Positions 45,252-54,553 of a stretch of 64,000 bases of DNA are shown here, piece after piece; positions within the stretch are counted from its first letter, which is position 1; each line of letters begins with the position of its first letter. The notes below the pieces were generated by a model. It saw only the letters and a list, made by a program, of their open reading frames with translations. It did not search any database and was not told where the DNA came from. The stretch is taken from the NCBI RefSeq assembly GCF_024584805.1, contig NZ_CP075715.1:558001-622000 (forward strand), in the 5' to 3' direction. The translations under genes were made by a program, and so were the position numbers. Source of the stretch: Streptomyces sp. FIT100 (GTDB taxonomy: Bacteria; Actinomycetota; Actinomycetes; Streptomycetales; Streptomycetaceae).

Positions 45252-48200
45252 TACTCCCCCTCGTTTTCCTCAGTGCCGGTGTCTGCCGCCTCTTCCTCAG
45301 GTACGTCGGTGAGCAACCCCGCGTGGGCCGGAACGTGGCGGCTTGGCCGGAAGCTGAGCAGCTCGGCGGCCAGATCTTCAGATCCGGGGTATCCGACATC
45401 GTCGAGGATCTGTTCACCGTCCCAGACCAGCAGCATGGCGGAGACGGTGTGCGATGCCTCGTCGTGCTTCATGTCGTAGTGCGAGATCTGCGGCACGTCG
45501 GGATACGTGATCCACAGGTCGTAGCCGGTCATGAAGAGGTCGAGGTCGAACTTGGCCGTGAGGGCGAGCAGGTCAGGGCGGTACTTCTCATCGATGCCTG
45601 CGAACGCCTCGTCGAGGGCGATCAAGCGTGGGCAGGTGGGGTAGGCGGAACTGTACTGGGCGTGGGCGGCGGCGAAGAGTGGCAGGTGGATGGAGGCGGA
45701 CTTCTCACCGCCGGACATCACACTGTGTTTGGCCTTGGTGAGAACTTCTCCTTTCTTCCTCTCCTCCTCACTCATGCCCGGGCGGAACAGCCGCAGTTCG
45801 AACTTGCGCCAGGATCGGTAGTCAAGGACTTCGGCGATCACGTGTTGGTAGCTCTGCTTTTTGTCTGCGGCGGCCTTGGTGCGGATCTGGCTGCGCAGGT
45901 GGGAGCGGAGTTCGGCCAGGCTCGCAGAGTCGAGTCCGGACGCGTCCTTCTCCAGCAGCTTGCTGACGGCCTTCTGAGGGTCGGTCAGGCTGTCGGAAGT
46001 CACCCAGTGGATACCGACCGTCGTCCCGGACGACATCGGCCTGGCCCGGGTGTCGGCGTCCATGTTCCTGACCAAATCGCGGGCCGCAATGGTGCGGCTA
46101 TGAATCTGCTGGGCGAGCCCGGTCAGCAGGCCGTCTTCAAGGACGGTACGTTCCTTCTCCTCCAGCAATACCCGCTGATCGGCGAGTTGTTCGGCCAATC
46201 GGCGCCCGAAGTCCGCGACCGGCGCCGGGCCTTCGCTGTCTGTGACCCTCGCCAGGATGATGTCGCCGGCCTGCTCCCACTCGAAGAGGTAGCCCTGATC
46301 GGATCCGAGCAGGGCGCCTTCCAGTGTGGTGATGGCCGTGGAGATCTTTGTGGTGGCGGTCTTCAGGAGGCTCTCGGTGATACGGCGGCCTTGAGTGGCT
46401 TCGTCGAGTGCGTCGACGAGGGAGATGACGGTCGCAGGGACGGCGCTGCGGGCTGCCTCGATGCCGGTGACCGAGGTGTCGTGGGCAGTCAGCGTGTCCG
46501 TGAGTCGCCGCACGGTCTCCTCGGCAGATGGCCACACTTCGCGCGGTACCCAGACGGTGTCCACCACTGCGTCGAGTAGGCCGAGCAGGTCCGGCCGGGC
46601 GTACGGCTCAAGGGTGAGTGTCGTTCGTACCTGCTCGCGCACGGCGGTCGTCAGGGCGTCGCCGACGAACTCCAGAGTGTTCTTGGCCTTCATAAGCCGG
46701 TCACGCTGCTCTTCGACGTCCTTCACCGCACGCCGGTGTGCCTTCCCTGCTTCCGCCAGCTGCCCCTCGGCCACCTTGATCTTCTGGAGGATCTCCCGGA
46801 GCGGTGCTTCAAGCGTCTCTTGTCGCGTACGTAGCCGCTCTTCCAGGACGGCGAAAGCATCCTTGCGTGTCTGCAGCTGCTCGGCCTCCTCGGCGTAGGT
46901 CTGCGCCTGCCCTTCGATAATCTCTTTGCGGCCCACGAGGTCCTTCTCGGCCTCATCGATCTGTTCTCGGCATACCGCAAGCTCCTTGCCGGCAGCGCCG
47001 AAATCGGTGACGGCCTGGGCGACACCTTTCAGTTCCTCACGGGTCGTAGGAAGCCGCGCGGCAGTGGCGGCTTGTCTCAGCAGCCGCTTCTTCTCGTGTG
47101 CACGGGCAACAGCACCATCAAGGTCTTTGCGAGCCTTCTCAAGGCGGCGGCGAGCTCCGGCGAGATCGCTGGCGATCACCGCCACCTGGCGTGCCGCTTC
47201 GTCGATCATCTGGGTGCTGGGGAGCTGGCAGCGCGCGCGGTCGAAGTCGTCGAACACCTCCTGGGCGTACTTCCGTTGACCCTCGGCATCTGTGAGCTGG
47301 GTCTCCAGCACGGTGATGGCCCCATCGAGGCGGCTCAGCCGCTCACGTCGGCGTGCAGCCCGTGCAGTGGCTCCGATGTACTCCGGCTGTTCCTTGGGAT
47401 GGGCACCGACCTGAACGCCGAGGGAGAAATGCGACCCGACGGTGATGCAAGGGGCGCCATCCGTGTCGATGTCTCTGTCGGCTGTCGGAGCTTCGTCCGT
47501 GACACCGATGGAAGCGAGGACGGCTTGCACACCTTCGGGGCTCACATGTTCCTGGTCTTCGACAACCAGGATGTCGGCCAGTGTGCTCCCGGTGGGCCGT
47601 TGCGTGACGGGCAGTGGACGCAGATAGGCGTCGGCGACTTTATCGCGCAGTGCCTGGTCGGTGGCCTCCGAGCCGGGGTGCAGCCATGCGGTGAGCAACC
47701 CGGCCGCGTACAGGGCGCCTTCCACCGCGGCAGCGTGGTCATCGGGAATGTGATCGGCGAACCGTACGAGCTGCCACAGCGGAGCGCCTGGCCTTCCCTC
47801 TCTGTTGGCGGGTCGCAGGTCGCTGAGCGGAGGTGCCTCGTCTTCTTCAGCTGCCACCCTGTCTCGCTCGCTTCGCGTCTTGTGCAGGGCATCCGAGATG
47901 TCGTCGTACTGCCTCTTGAGCGTTTCGACGCGGGTGAGGGCTGCAGTTCGGCGCTGATCAGTGAGAGAGCGGAAGACCTCAGGCAGCGGGGTCGCCGCCG
48001 GCTCTCCTGCGGCGGCCAAATCAGCGAGCAGGGGTGCACGGTCGGCGGGGCAGAGAACCGCGGCTTCGCCGTCGCTGGTCCAGCGAGCGATGACTTGGTC
48101 GAGATCCTGGGCGGCCTCTGCGCGCGCCTGGCTGAGCTGATCGGCGGCGGCAGCTGACTTCTGCTCGGTCTCCGTGAGTTCAGCAGCTGCGATATCCACA

Positions 48201-49585
48201 CGTTTTTGCTCGCGGCCCTGATCCTCCATAGCTTGCTCGACTGCGGTGAGATGGTGGCGCACATCCTCGAGTTCGGCTTCGCGCGCGGTCGTGTAGCCGA
48301 CGACGTGCGCCTGGAACGCGGCATCGAAGTTCAGTGCGTCCTCTTCGAGGAGGATGCCGGAGCGGCGTGCCGCGTCCAAGAGGTCTCGGGTGTGCCGTGA
48401 TGCGGCTGCGTTGAGTTTCTCGCACCGCTCGCCGACCTTCTCTGCCTCACCCTTGAGAGTGGCCAGGTGCCCCCAAGCGCCGTTGAGGAGGCGGTCGCTG
48501 TCTTTGATGCCCTGGTTCTCGTCGCGCACTCGGTCACGTAGCTCGTCGAGGTCCTTCTGCTGCGTAACGGCGTCATGATTCCTGAGGGTGGCGAGACGTG
48601 TGTCGATCTCTTTGCACTGCCGTTCACCGGTGTACCGGCGTTGCCGTGCCTCAGCCAGTTGCCCGTCGGCGGTGCGCCGCTCCTCCGCTGCCTGAAGGAT
48701 CTTGGCGCACTCATCGGCCGTGGCCTGTGTGCGCTCCTTGACCTGGTCTATGCGGTCTCGGGCGTGGACTTGCAGGTAACTGGTGTACTCACGCAGGAAG
48801 TTCTGTACGGCTGTGTCGGCCCCGGCCAAGGCATTGAGGAGCGCCTGGATCTCTGCGAGGTTCTCGAAGTCCCGGGCGGCTTGCTTGATCAGGTCTTCGT
48901 CGACGGGGCGCAGACCCGCGGTGAGGGTGTCAGACACCTTGACCGGATCCAGGTCCTTGGCCAGGAGAGGGCGCCGCAACTGGAGCAGCAGGTTGATCAG
49001 TTGGCCGTAGCGTTCGCGCCCAAGGCCGAACAGCCGGTCGTCGATGGCATCGCGATATGCCTCTGCCGTCTCGTACGTGGCATCCGCGCCCAGCAATTCC
49101 GCCAGTGCCCTTTCCCGCAGAGGCCGCGAGGCATCGTCCAGGAGACCAAAGTCGAGGCCCATGCGGCCATCGGTGACGAAGTAGAGGCGGGCCGGCGAGG
49201 GCATCGATTTCGTCACTCGCATGCCGATGCCAGCGGTAACAGCCTCGATGACCTTGCCGTCAGGCGCAGTGCGGGCGAACTCCATCCATACATAGCCGTA
49301 TGCGGACTCCTGCTTCTTGTAGAGCAGGTTCGATTTCATGGTCCGTTCCTCGCCACTGAACGGATCCAGCCGTCGCGCGTCTAGGACGCCGTCCAGCACG
49401 AGGGGGAAGAGCACCTCCAGGGCCTTGGTCTTGCCGGATCCGTTGTGCCCGCGAAGCACCAGGCGACCGTCGGCGAAGACGAACTCCTCGTCGATGTAGT
49501 CCCACAGGCCGATCACGCCCGCCCGCGTGGGCTTGAATCGGGCCTCCGGATACTCGGCATTGCGGGGATGCGGGATGAGCGTCAT
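45251..49585 (-). CDS. jetC: Wadjet type II SMC-like ATPase JetC
   Basis: This 1444-residue protein of the TIGR02680 type is the SMC/MukB-like motor of Wadjet. Walker A is GHNGSGKT (46-53). Residues about 280-1240 are long Glu/Arg/Ala-rich coiled coils with a central hinge region. The C-terminal ATPase half has the ABC signature MSGGEKS (about 1290) and Walker B PRLIALDEAFAGID (about 1325). It loads on and extrudes DNA so that JetD can cut small circles such as plasmids. The ATG overlaps the jetB stop by 4 bp. Confidence 0.93.
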   Translation of the reverse strand: MTLIPHPRNAEYPEARFKPTRAGVIGLWDYIDEEFVFADGRLVLRGHNGSGKTKALEVLFPLVLDGVLDARRLDPFSGEERTMKSNLLYKKQESAYGYVWMEFARTAPDGKVIEAVTAGIGMRVTKSMPSPARLYFVTDGRMGLDFGLLDDASRPLRERALAELLGADATYETAEAYRDAIDDRLFGLGRERYGQLINLLLQLRRPLLAKDLDPVKVSDTLTAGLRPVDEDLIKQAARDFENLAEIQALLNALAGADTAVQNFLREYTSYLQVHARDRIDQVKERTQATADECAKILQAAEERRTADGQLAEARQRRYTGERQCKEIDTRLATLRNHDAVTQQKDLDELRDRVRDENQGIKDSDRLLNGAWGHLATLKGEAEKVGERCEKLNAAASRHTRDLLDAARRSGILLEEDALNFDAAFQAHVVGYTTAREAELEDVRHHLTAVEQAMEDQGREQKRVDIAAAELTETEQKSAAAADQLSQARAEAAQDLDQVIARWTSDGEAAVLCPADRAPLLADLAAAGEPAATPLPEVFRSLTDQRRTAALTRVETLKRQYDDISDALHKTRSERDRVAAEEDEAPPLSDLRPANREGRPGAPLWQLVRFADHIPDDHAAAVEGALYAAGLLTAWLHPGSEATDQALRDKVADAYLRPLPVTQRPTGSTLADILVVEDQEHVSPEGVQAVLASIGVTDEAPTADRDIDTDGAPCITVGSHFSLGVQVGAHPKEQPEYIGATARAARRRERLSRLDGAITVLETQLTDAEGQRKYAQEVFDDFDRARCQLPSTQMIDEAARQVAVIASDLAGARRRLEKARKDLDGAVARAHEKKRLLRQAATAARLPTTREELKGVAQAVTDFGAAGKELAVCREQIDEAEKDLVGRKEIIEGQAQTYAEEAEQLQTRKDAFAVLEERLRTRQETLEAPLREILQKIKVAEGQLAEAGKAHRRAVKDVEEQRDRLMKAKNTLEFVGDALTTAVREQVRTTLTLEPYARPDLLGLLDAVVDTVWVPREVWPSAEETVRRLTDTLTAHDTSVTGIEAARSAVPATVISLVDALDEATQGRRITESLLKTATTKISTAITTLEGALLGSDQGYLFEWEQAGDIILARVTDSEGPAPVADFGRRLAEQLADQRVLLEEKERTVLEDGLLTGLAQQIHSRTIAARDLVRNMDADTRARPMSSGTTVGIHWVTSDSLTDPQKAVSKLLEKDASGLDSASLAELRSHLRSQIRTKAAADKKQSYQHVIAEVLDYRSWRKFELRLFRPGMSEEERKKGEVLTKAKHSVMSGGEKSASIHLPLFAAAHAQYSSAYPTCPRLIALDEAFAGIDEKYRPDLLALTAKFDLDLFMTGYDLWITYPDVPQISHYDMKHDEASHTVSAMLLVWDGEQILDDVGYPGSEDLAAELLSFRPSRHVPAHAGLLTDVPEEEAADTGTEENEGE

Positions 49586-51003
49586 CGAGAGGTGTCCTCA
49601 AGGGGGAAGTCGAGGGCGAACTGACCTTCGTACGCAGGTCGAGGCAGCACGGCGGTGATATTGCGGTAACGCGCCGCGGCAGGGCACACGAGGATTCCCC
49701 CGGGGACGAGGTGCACCAGGCGCAGGTCTGCCAGCAGAGAGAGGGCCTCGGCCAGGAGCCCTCCTGGATCGCCCTGCCATTTGTTGGTGAACGAGGACGG
49801 ACCGAACTCCTCGTAGAGCTCGGTGATCATCTGCTCCAGCACGCCTTGCTCAACGAATGGCAGGCCCGCCCGCTGTTCGGCTGCGTGGGCTTCCGTTCCT
49901 GGTCCGTGCGTCTCTTGGCCGTTGTCTGTCTGCGGGTCATAGGCGAGGGCTTCGAGCGTGCCAGCGTCGGGCAGGGCCATGTCGATGCGACTCAGGAGGT
50001 CCTCGTGTTCTTCTCGCGGGTCAGGTGGGAGAAGGCTCTGCAGGCTGCCGGAACGGTCGGGGTCTTCCTGCAGGTCCGCGATCTTCGCCAGTATCAGACC
50101 GGCGGTCCGGTTGACTGCTCCTCCTCGCCCCGGGAAACGCTTGTCCGTGAAGCGCCCCGTGGTATCGACAAGCATGATCCCCTCAGCCCGGCGCTCGACG
50201 GGCAGACCGGTCAGACGCGCGATGTCCTCGGCCAGGGTGGGCTGGCGCAGCGCAATCGCGGTTTCCGGGTCAATGCCGGCGAAGTAGACCACCGGGTGCT
50301 CGATGAGCATCCGTCGGGCCTGCTGGGCAGCCCAACGCCGACGCGGGTCCCGCCCGGTTCCTGCGGTCGGGGTGTCCAGCAGACCGGCGGCACTCGTCAG
50401 GTGCTGCAAGGGCCTGTTGGGCTTGAAGAGGGCTGCGCAGGCGTCGTGGTCGATGTCGAACAGCGCGTCCCCACGATCGTGATCACGGGCCCAGTCCTCG
50501 GTGGAACCATCGGAAATCCGCAGCGCCCCTCGGTCGACCAGCCAGTCCATCACGTCAACGACCGCGTCCTTGTGGCCCGCTGCCGTCGCGTCGAAGCCGA
50601 GATGCTCGATGGCGTTGGCGTACGGGCCAAGGAACTTGACGAGATCGGCGAGGGTGATCTCCATCCGCGACCGGTTCAGGCACGCCAGGACCAGACACAG
50701 GTATGCGAGTCGCCGCCGGTCGAAGGGATTCTTGCTCTTCACCGTCAGAAAGGCCTGGCTCTCGTCGAAGGCATCCAGCCGCCGCAGCAGGCGAGCATGA
50801 CGGGCACTCGTGGACAGCGTGTATCCGAAAAGGTCCCGGAAGTCCTTCGTCAGTTCGTCGGCCCACTGCAGGACCGACGCAAGCGCCTTGGTCCGCGGGT
50901 AGGTTTCGGTGACCACGCTGTGTAACAACATGAGCCGGGCCGCCTGCTGGTACGAGCTGAGGTCCGCGGGCTCCACGGATGCGGCTACGCGATGGGCAGG
51001 CAT
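49582..51003 (-). CDS. jetB: Wadjet type II subunit JetB
   Basis: This 473-residue protein of the TIGR02678 type corresponds to the MukE/ScpB-like kite subunit of the Wadjet condensin. It is rich in winged-helix-like segments (for example ITLADLVKFLGPYANAIEHL, about 112-131, and a C-terminal SLLADLRLVHLVPGGILV). No catalytic motif is expected. The ATG at 51003 lies 19 bp inside the jetA end, implying coupled translation and fixed stoichiometry. Confidence 0.9.
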   Translation of the reverse strand: MPAHRVAASVEPADLSSYQQAARLMLLHSVVTETYPRTKALASVLQWADELTKDFRDLFGYTLSTSARHARLLRRLDAFDESQAFLTVKSKNPFDRRRLAYLCLVLACLNRSRMEITLADLVKFLGPYANAIEHLGFDATAAGHKDAVVDVMDWLVDRGALRISDGSTEDWARDHDRGDALFDIDHDACAALFKPNRPLQHLTSAAGLLDTPTAGTGRDPRRRWAAQQARRMLIEHPVVYFAGIDPETAIALRQPTLAEDIARLTGLPVERRAEGIMLVDTTGRFTDKRFPGRGGAVNRTAGLILAKIADLQEDPDRSGSLQSLLPPDPREEHEDLLSRIDMALPDAGTLEALAYDPQTDNGQETHGPGTEAHAAEQRAGLPFVEQGVLEQMITELYEEFGPSSFTNKWQGDPGGLLAEALSLLADLRLVHLVPGGILVCPAAARYRNITAVLPRPAYEGQFALDFPLEDTSR

Positions 51004-52574
51004 CTGGGCGCCTCCGATCCGAGACGGCGACGCATCGCACCGTGGGGCTTGATCTCCAGGGCGAAACCGGGCAGGTGCAGCGTGCCGGTTTCGGTCCGCA
51101 CGCGACTCCCGCGTTCACTGGGCACGAGACGCAGCGTCAGCACATCGCTGCTGCCGGTACCCGAGCGCAGACGTCCCGCGACGACCGTTCGCGCCTCCAG
51201 GGCGCGGGTCAGCAGCTTGAGCACGGCGCGAGTCTCCGCCTGGTTCAGTACTCGATCATGAGGTCCGTGCTCCAGGAGGGTTTCCGCCGCGCTCCGTTCC
51301 GCGGCCCGCTCTGCCAGTTGTGCCTCGCGCAGGCGGGCGTGCGCGCCCCGGGACTTCCGCACCGGCTGCGGACCTCCCTGCGCTGGCCTCTTACCGTGCT
51401 TGAAGAGGCTGACACTGATCTCCACGCCCGGCGCCTCCCACCACGTCGAACGTGGCGAGATCTGGTCGTCATCGTCGTGGGCGCCCGAAAGATGCCGTAC
51501 GGAGCGCAGATCGAAAGCGGCGGCGACCAAAGCGTTCGCCGCTAGCTCATCCGGTGCCGCGGCAGCCCACGCGGCCAGATGCCGCAGCTGAGTAGTGCGG
51601 CTCACGCCGCCTCTGCGTGACTCCGTGACCTGCCTCAGCAAGGCGATGACCCCAGAGATCGCGGAGCGAGTGGCGCCCTGCAACTGGTCTGCCCTGGACC
51701 CGTCCGTGCCATCGGCCAAGAACCACTGCCGCAGCCCCATCCAGCGCCGCCGCCAGTCCTCCAGCCGTACAGCCGGGCGCATCATGGGCCGTTCGTCCGC
51801 TGCGGCCGCCCGCTCCAGCAGCGTCTCCACCCCGGTGTCCTCCACCTCATGCACAGCCTCAGCCAGGCGGGGCGCATAGCGTTCCAGTTCGGCCGTGAAC
51901 TCGCTCATGTGGGCCAGCAGCGCATGCTTGTACCGGAGGAACGTCTCGGGGGATATGTCCGTCGTACGCACTACGTCGTTGAGCGTCAAATAGAAGCGCG
52001 CTGCCCGTTGGGTCATGTCCTCCAACACGCTGTCGAGCCGGGTGAGCTTGCGGTAGACCTCGTCCTGGTCGCCCTGCCGGTTCGCGGTGGCCAGGGCCTT
52101 GAAGTCCGCCAGGATGTCGGCGAAGACCAGACGCGACAGGTTTGCGTCCTGGACCCGCGACCCGATGACCTCTTCCACTGCGCAGTAGACGCGGTAGCCG
52201 ATCTCCGTGAACTGGTACACCGACTGGCGGTTGCGGTAGGCAGCAAGATTGCCGCACCGCGTCGCGTCCTCCACCTTGTAGAGGACCTGCTCATCCTCGG
52301 CCGCGAGGTTGTCGAGCATGGCCCGCAGGTTCAGGTCCTTAGCACTCGGCACCTCGTCGTGCGCTGCCGCAAGTTCACTCAAGGCCTTAGCCACGTCATC
52401 GGTGTGGACCTGAACCTGGTGCACAGCCCGCAGCACATTCATCGCCCGCAGCACCCACAAGTACGCGACATGGTTATCGCGCTGAGTGAAGTTGAACAGT
52501 CTCAGCCGGTCGCCCACCGTCAATGAATCAAGATCGAACGACTCTGCGATTCCCGAGTCATCACGCTGCAGCAC
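50985..52574 (-). CDS. jetA: Wadjet type II kleisin-like subunit JetA
   Basis: This 529-residue protein of the TIGR02677 type is the kleisin (MukF-like) linker of the Wadjet complex and the first gene of the operon. The N-terminus (RLRLFNFTQRDNHVAYLWVL) and a long helical middle are characteristic. The C-terminal winged helix would contact the JetC head. The start is a GTG at 52574, directly after an in-frame TAG, so no longer form is possible. The promoter should lie within 52575-52650. Confidence 0.9.
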   Translation of the reverse strand: MLQRDDSGIAESFDLDSLTVGDRLRLFNFTQRDNHVAYLWVLRAMNVLRAVHQVQVHTDDVAKALSELAAAHDEVPSAKDLNLRAMLDNLAAEDEQVLYKVEDATRCGNLAAYRNRQSVYQFTEIGYRVYCAVEEVIGSRVQDANLSRLVFADILADFKALATANRQGDQDEVYRKLTRLDSVLEDMTQRAARFYLTLNDVVRTTDISPETFLRYKHALLAHMSEFTAELERYAPRLAEAVHEVEDTGVETLLERAAAADERPMMRPAVRLEDWRRRWMGLRQWFLADGTDGSRADQLQGATRSAISGVIALLRQVTESRRGGVSRTTQLRHLAAWAAAAPDELAANALVAAAFDLRSVRHLSGAHDDDDQISPRSTWWEAPGVEISVSLFKHGKRPAQGGPQPVRKSRGAHARLREAQLAERAAERSAAETLLEHGPHDRVLNQAETRAVLKLLTRALEARTVVAGRLRSGTGSSDVLTLRLVPSERGSRVRTETGTLHLPGFALEIKPHGAMRRRLGSEAPRCLPIA

Positions 52575-53084
52575 CTACACCGCCCCTCGTTCGCATCTAC
52601 TGCTCCTACCCTGACAGTTGCCACTGACAATCACGCCGGAGTGCCCGGAAATCGGTCGCCCCTGACGCCGCTCAACGGCCAAGCCGCCGGGCAGCCATCG
52701 CCCGAGGGTCGTGGACGATCGTGTGGCCGTAGGGCACGGTCCACGCCGAGGCCGCCCGGTTTCTGCGCCGGCATGACGGCTCGGGCACGCAGAGTACGCA
52801 CGCGTATCTGCTGGTGGGACCTGCGGTGGCTGGAGCGCGAGTGTCTGGCCTTCGACACGGTGCAACAACACGACCTGGAGCGGTACATGGGCATCGTGGC
52901 GCCGAGGTGCGCATTGCCGCTCGGTAAGCCGTGGCGTGGAGCTGCACGACAGGTTCTCCGAGACATCCAAGGCGTGGGGGTCATGGGAATGGGCAGCGGC
53001 GCGGGTCGGCTCGCGCGAAGACCTCGCACGGGCTACCGATCTCATTCAGCGGAGCATCGAAGCTGGGCGACTCCCCGTACAGGG
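52575..53084. other. Intergenic stretch with a coding-like remnant
   Basis: No intact gene is present. From about 52921 to 53108 the plus strand encodes an open, protein-like tail (RGVELHDRFSETSKAW, then SREDLARATDLIQRSIEAG) without a credible start, running into the terminator at 53085. A segment in another frame just upstream (RWLERECLAFDTVQQHDLER) may belong to the same broken gene. I do not recognise the family. Confidence 0.35.
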
Positions 53085-53127
53085 GAAGGGCGGTTGTTCC
53101 ACCTGACTGTTGGAACAACCGCCCTTC
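53085..53127 (-). terminator. Perfect intrinsic terminator of the methyltransferase gene
   Basis: GAAGGGCGGTTGTTCC (53085-53100) and GGAACAACCGCCCTTC (53112-53127) are perfect 16-bp arms around an 11-nt loop. It lies 37 bp after the stop of the minus-strand methyltransferase and separates it from jetA. It would also stop plus-strand transcription. Confidence 0.85.
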
Positions 53128-53163
53128 TCTGCATGCCGCGCCCGCTGTCTGGGCTTCTCACTC

Positions 53164-53913
53164 TCACTCCTCTGGCCCGGCGAGTTCGAAGTCGTCCTGG
53201 GTCAGCGCGCGCCGCAGCCGCTGCTCAGCGATGTGGGCGTAGTGCTCGGAGAGCTCGACGCCGATGAACTTGCGGCCCTCGCGCAGGGCGGCGACGCCGG
53301 TTGTGCCGGAGCCGGTGAAGGGGTCGAGGACGGTTCCGCCCGGCGGGCAGATCCTCACCAGCTCCTGCATCACCTCCACGGGCTTCTGTGTGATGTGTAC
53401 GCGGTCCTTCCGGGGCTGGCTCGCGGTATAGAGGCCGGGCAGGTAGACGGGGTTCCGGTCTGGGTCGACCGGGCCCTTGGTGCCCCAGACGATGTACTCG
53501 CAGGACTGCTTGAGCCGGCCCTTCTGCGGTCGGGAGACCGGCTTGTGCCACGAGGCGATGCCGCGCCAGGTCCAGCCGGCGGCCTGGAGCGCGTCGGTGG
53601 TGGTGGGCAGTTGCCTCCAGTCGGTGAAGACGAGCGCGGCGCCCGACTCGGCGGTGGCCCGGTAGGACTCGGTGAGCAGGAGAGTGAGCCAGAAGTCGTA
53701 CGAGCGCTGGTCGCGGTTCTCGCCGGGGAAGTTGGCGAGGTCGTGCTCGGCGTCGCCCGAGGTGTACTTCGCGCGGGCACTGCGGCCGGTTCGTTCGCCG
53801 CTGGTTCGGCCACCGCTGTTGTAGGGCGGGTCCGTGATCACGGCATCGACACTGTTGTCGGGGATGCCAGCGAGCGCGGTCAGCGCGTCGCCTCGGTGCA
53901 GGGTGTACGACAT
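53164..53913 (-). CDS. Orphan beta-class DNA methyltransferase (N6A/N4C)
   Basis: This 249-residue amino-methyltransferase has motif IV TDPPYNS (27-33) in the N-terminal half and the SAM-binding motif I LDPFTGSGTTGVAAL (about 196) plus FIGVELSEHY in the C-terminal half, the order of the beta group. The middle (about 70-150) would carry target recognition. No restriction partner is adjacent. Such solitary enzymes are common on conjugative elements, protecting the incoming DNA from host restriction. The ATG at 53913 has GAGAG 9 bases upstream. Confidence 0.9.
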   Translation of the reverse strand: MSYTLHRGDALTALAGIPDNSVDAVITDPPYNSGGRTSGERTGRSARAKYTSGDAEHDLANFPGENRDQRSYDFWLTLLLTESYRATAESGAALVFTDWRQLPTTTDALQAAGWTWRGIASWHKPVSRPQKGRLKQSCEYIVWGTKGPVDPDRNPVYLPGLYTASQPRKDRVHITQKPVEVMQELVRICPPGGTVLDPFTGSGTTGVAALREGRKFIGVELSEHYAHIAEQRLRRALTQDDFELAGPEE

Positions 53914-53951
53914 TGTGCGGTTCTCTCTTTCCGCGGGGACGGTCGTGCGGG

Positions 53952-53969
53952 ATTCCGCGTTCCCGGAAT
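53952..53969. promoter_or_regulatory. Palindrome upstream of the methyltransferase
   Basis: ATTCCG and CGGAAT are perfect 6-bp arms with a 6-bp centre, 39 bp before the methyltransferase ATG. It could be an operator overlapping its promoter. The rest of the interval to 54475 shows no gene. Confidence 0.3.
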
Positions 53970-54475
53970 ACCGCGCACATCGGCGTGATCCGCTCCCGGA
54001 TGCCACAGAAGCAGCCGCCTGAGGAGAGCGATGGGCTGGAGAGTAACCACCATTCCCGGCCGCACCTAATGACGCTCTGCCGCCACATCACGGGCGCCGG
54101 CTGCCAGACGAGGCGTCGTTTGGTGCGGCCGGAATTCGTCTCTACAGTCTCGCCGTGTTCGACGGACGGGGCTCAGCTCCCGCTCTGTTGAGCTGTACTG
54201 ATGCGTGTCGCCTCGTCCAAGCGGCGGCCCAGAGGCGCTCACGAAACGGCCTGATATTTCGGCGAGGGGATTCTCCGTGTGGCGTGTGAGATTTAGAGCG
54301 CGGCTGGCTGCCGCTCTCCAGTAACGGGGTCCCCATGGGTCGGGAGTTAGCCGCTCCCGGCCCTTGGAATCTCCATTCCCTGATCTCAGGTGTTGTGATT
54401 TCTGACCGGTGCGGTGCCGGTGACCTTTTCGACGAGAACGCTGGTGCCGCGCTGCCTACGAGTAAGGAGCTGCTG

Positions 54476-54553
54476 ATGCAGCATGCCCAGGCACGCCCTT
54501 CCCCGACGTCCGACTCCTGCGACCTCTGCTCGGCGGACGGCCTGCGGCCGTGA
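54476..54553 (+). CDS. 25-residue small ORF with CxxC motif, coupled to the NlpC/P60 gene
   Basis: The ATG at 54476 has AAGGAG about 8 bases upstream, a better ribosome site than the following gene has. The peptide (MQHAQARPSP... CDLCSADGLRP) contains one CxxC pair. Its TGA overlaps the GTG of the next gene (GTGA). It is probably a translated leader that couples initiation of the cell-wall hydrolase. Function as a peptide is unknown. Confidence 0.5.
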   Translation: MQHAQARPSPTSDSCDLCSADGLRP

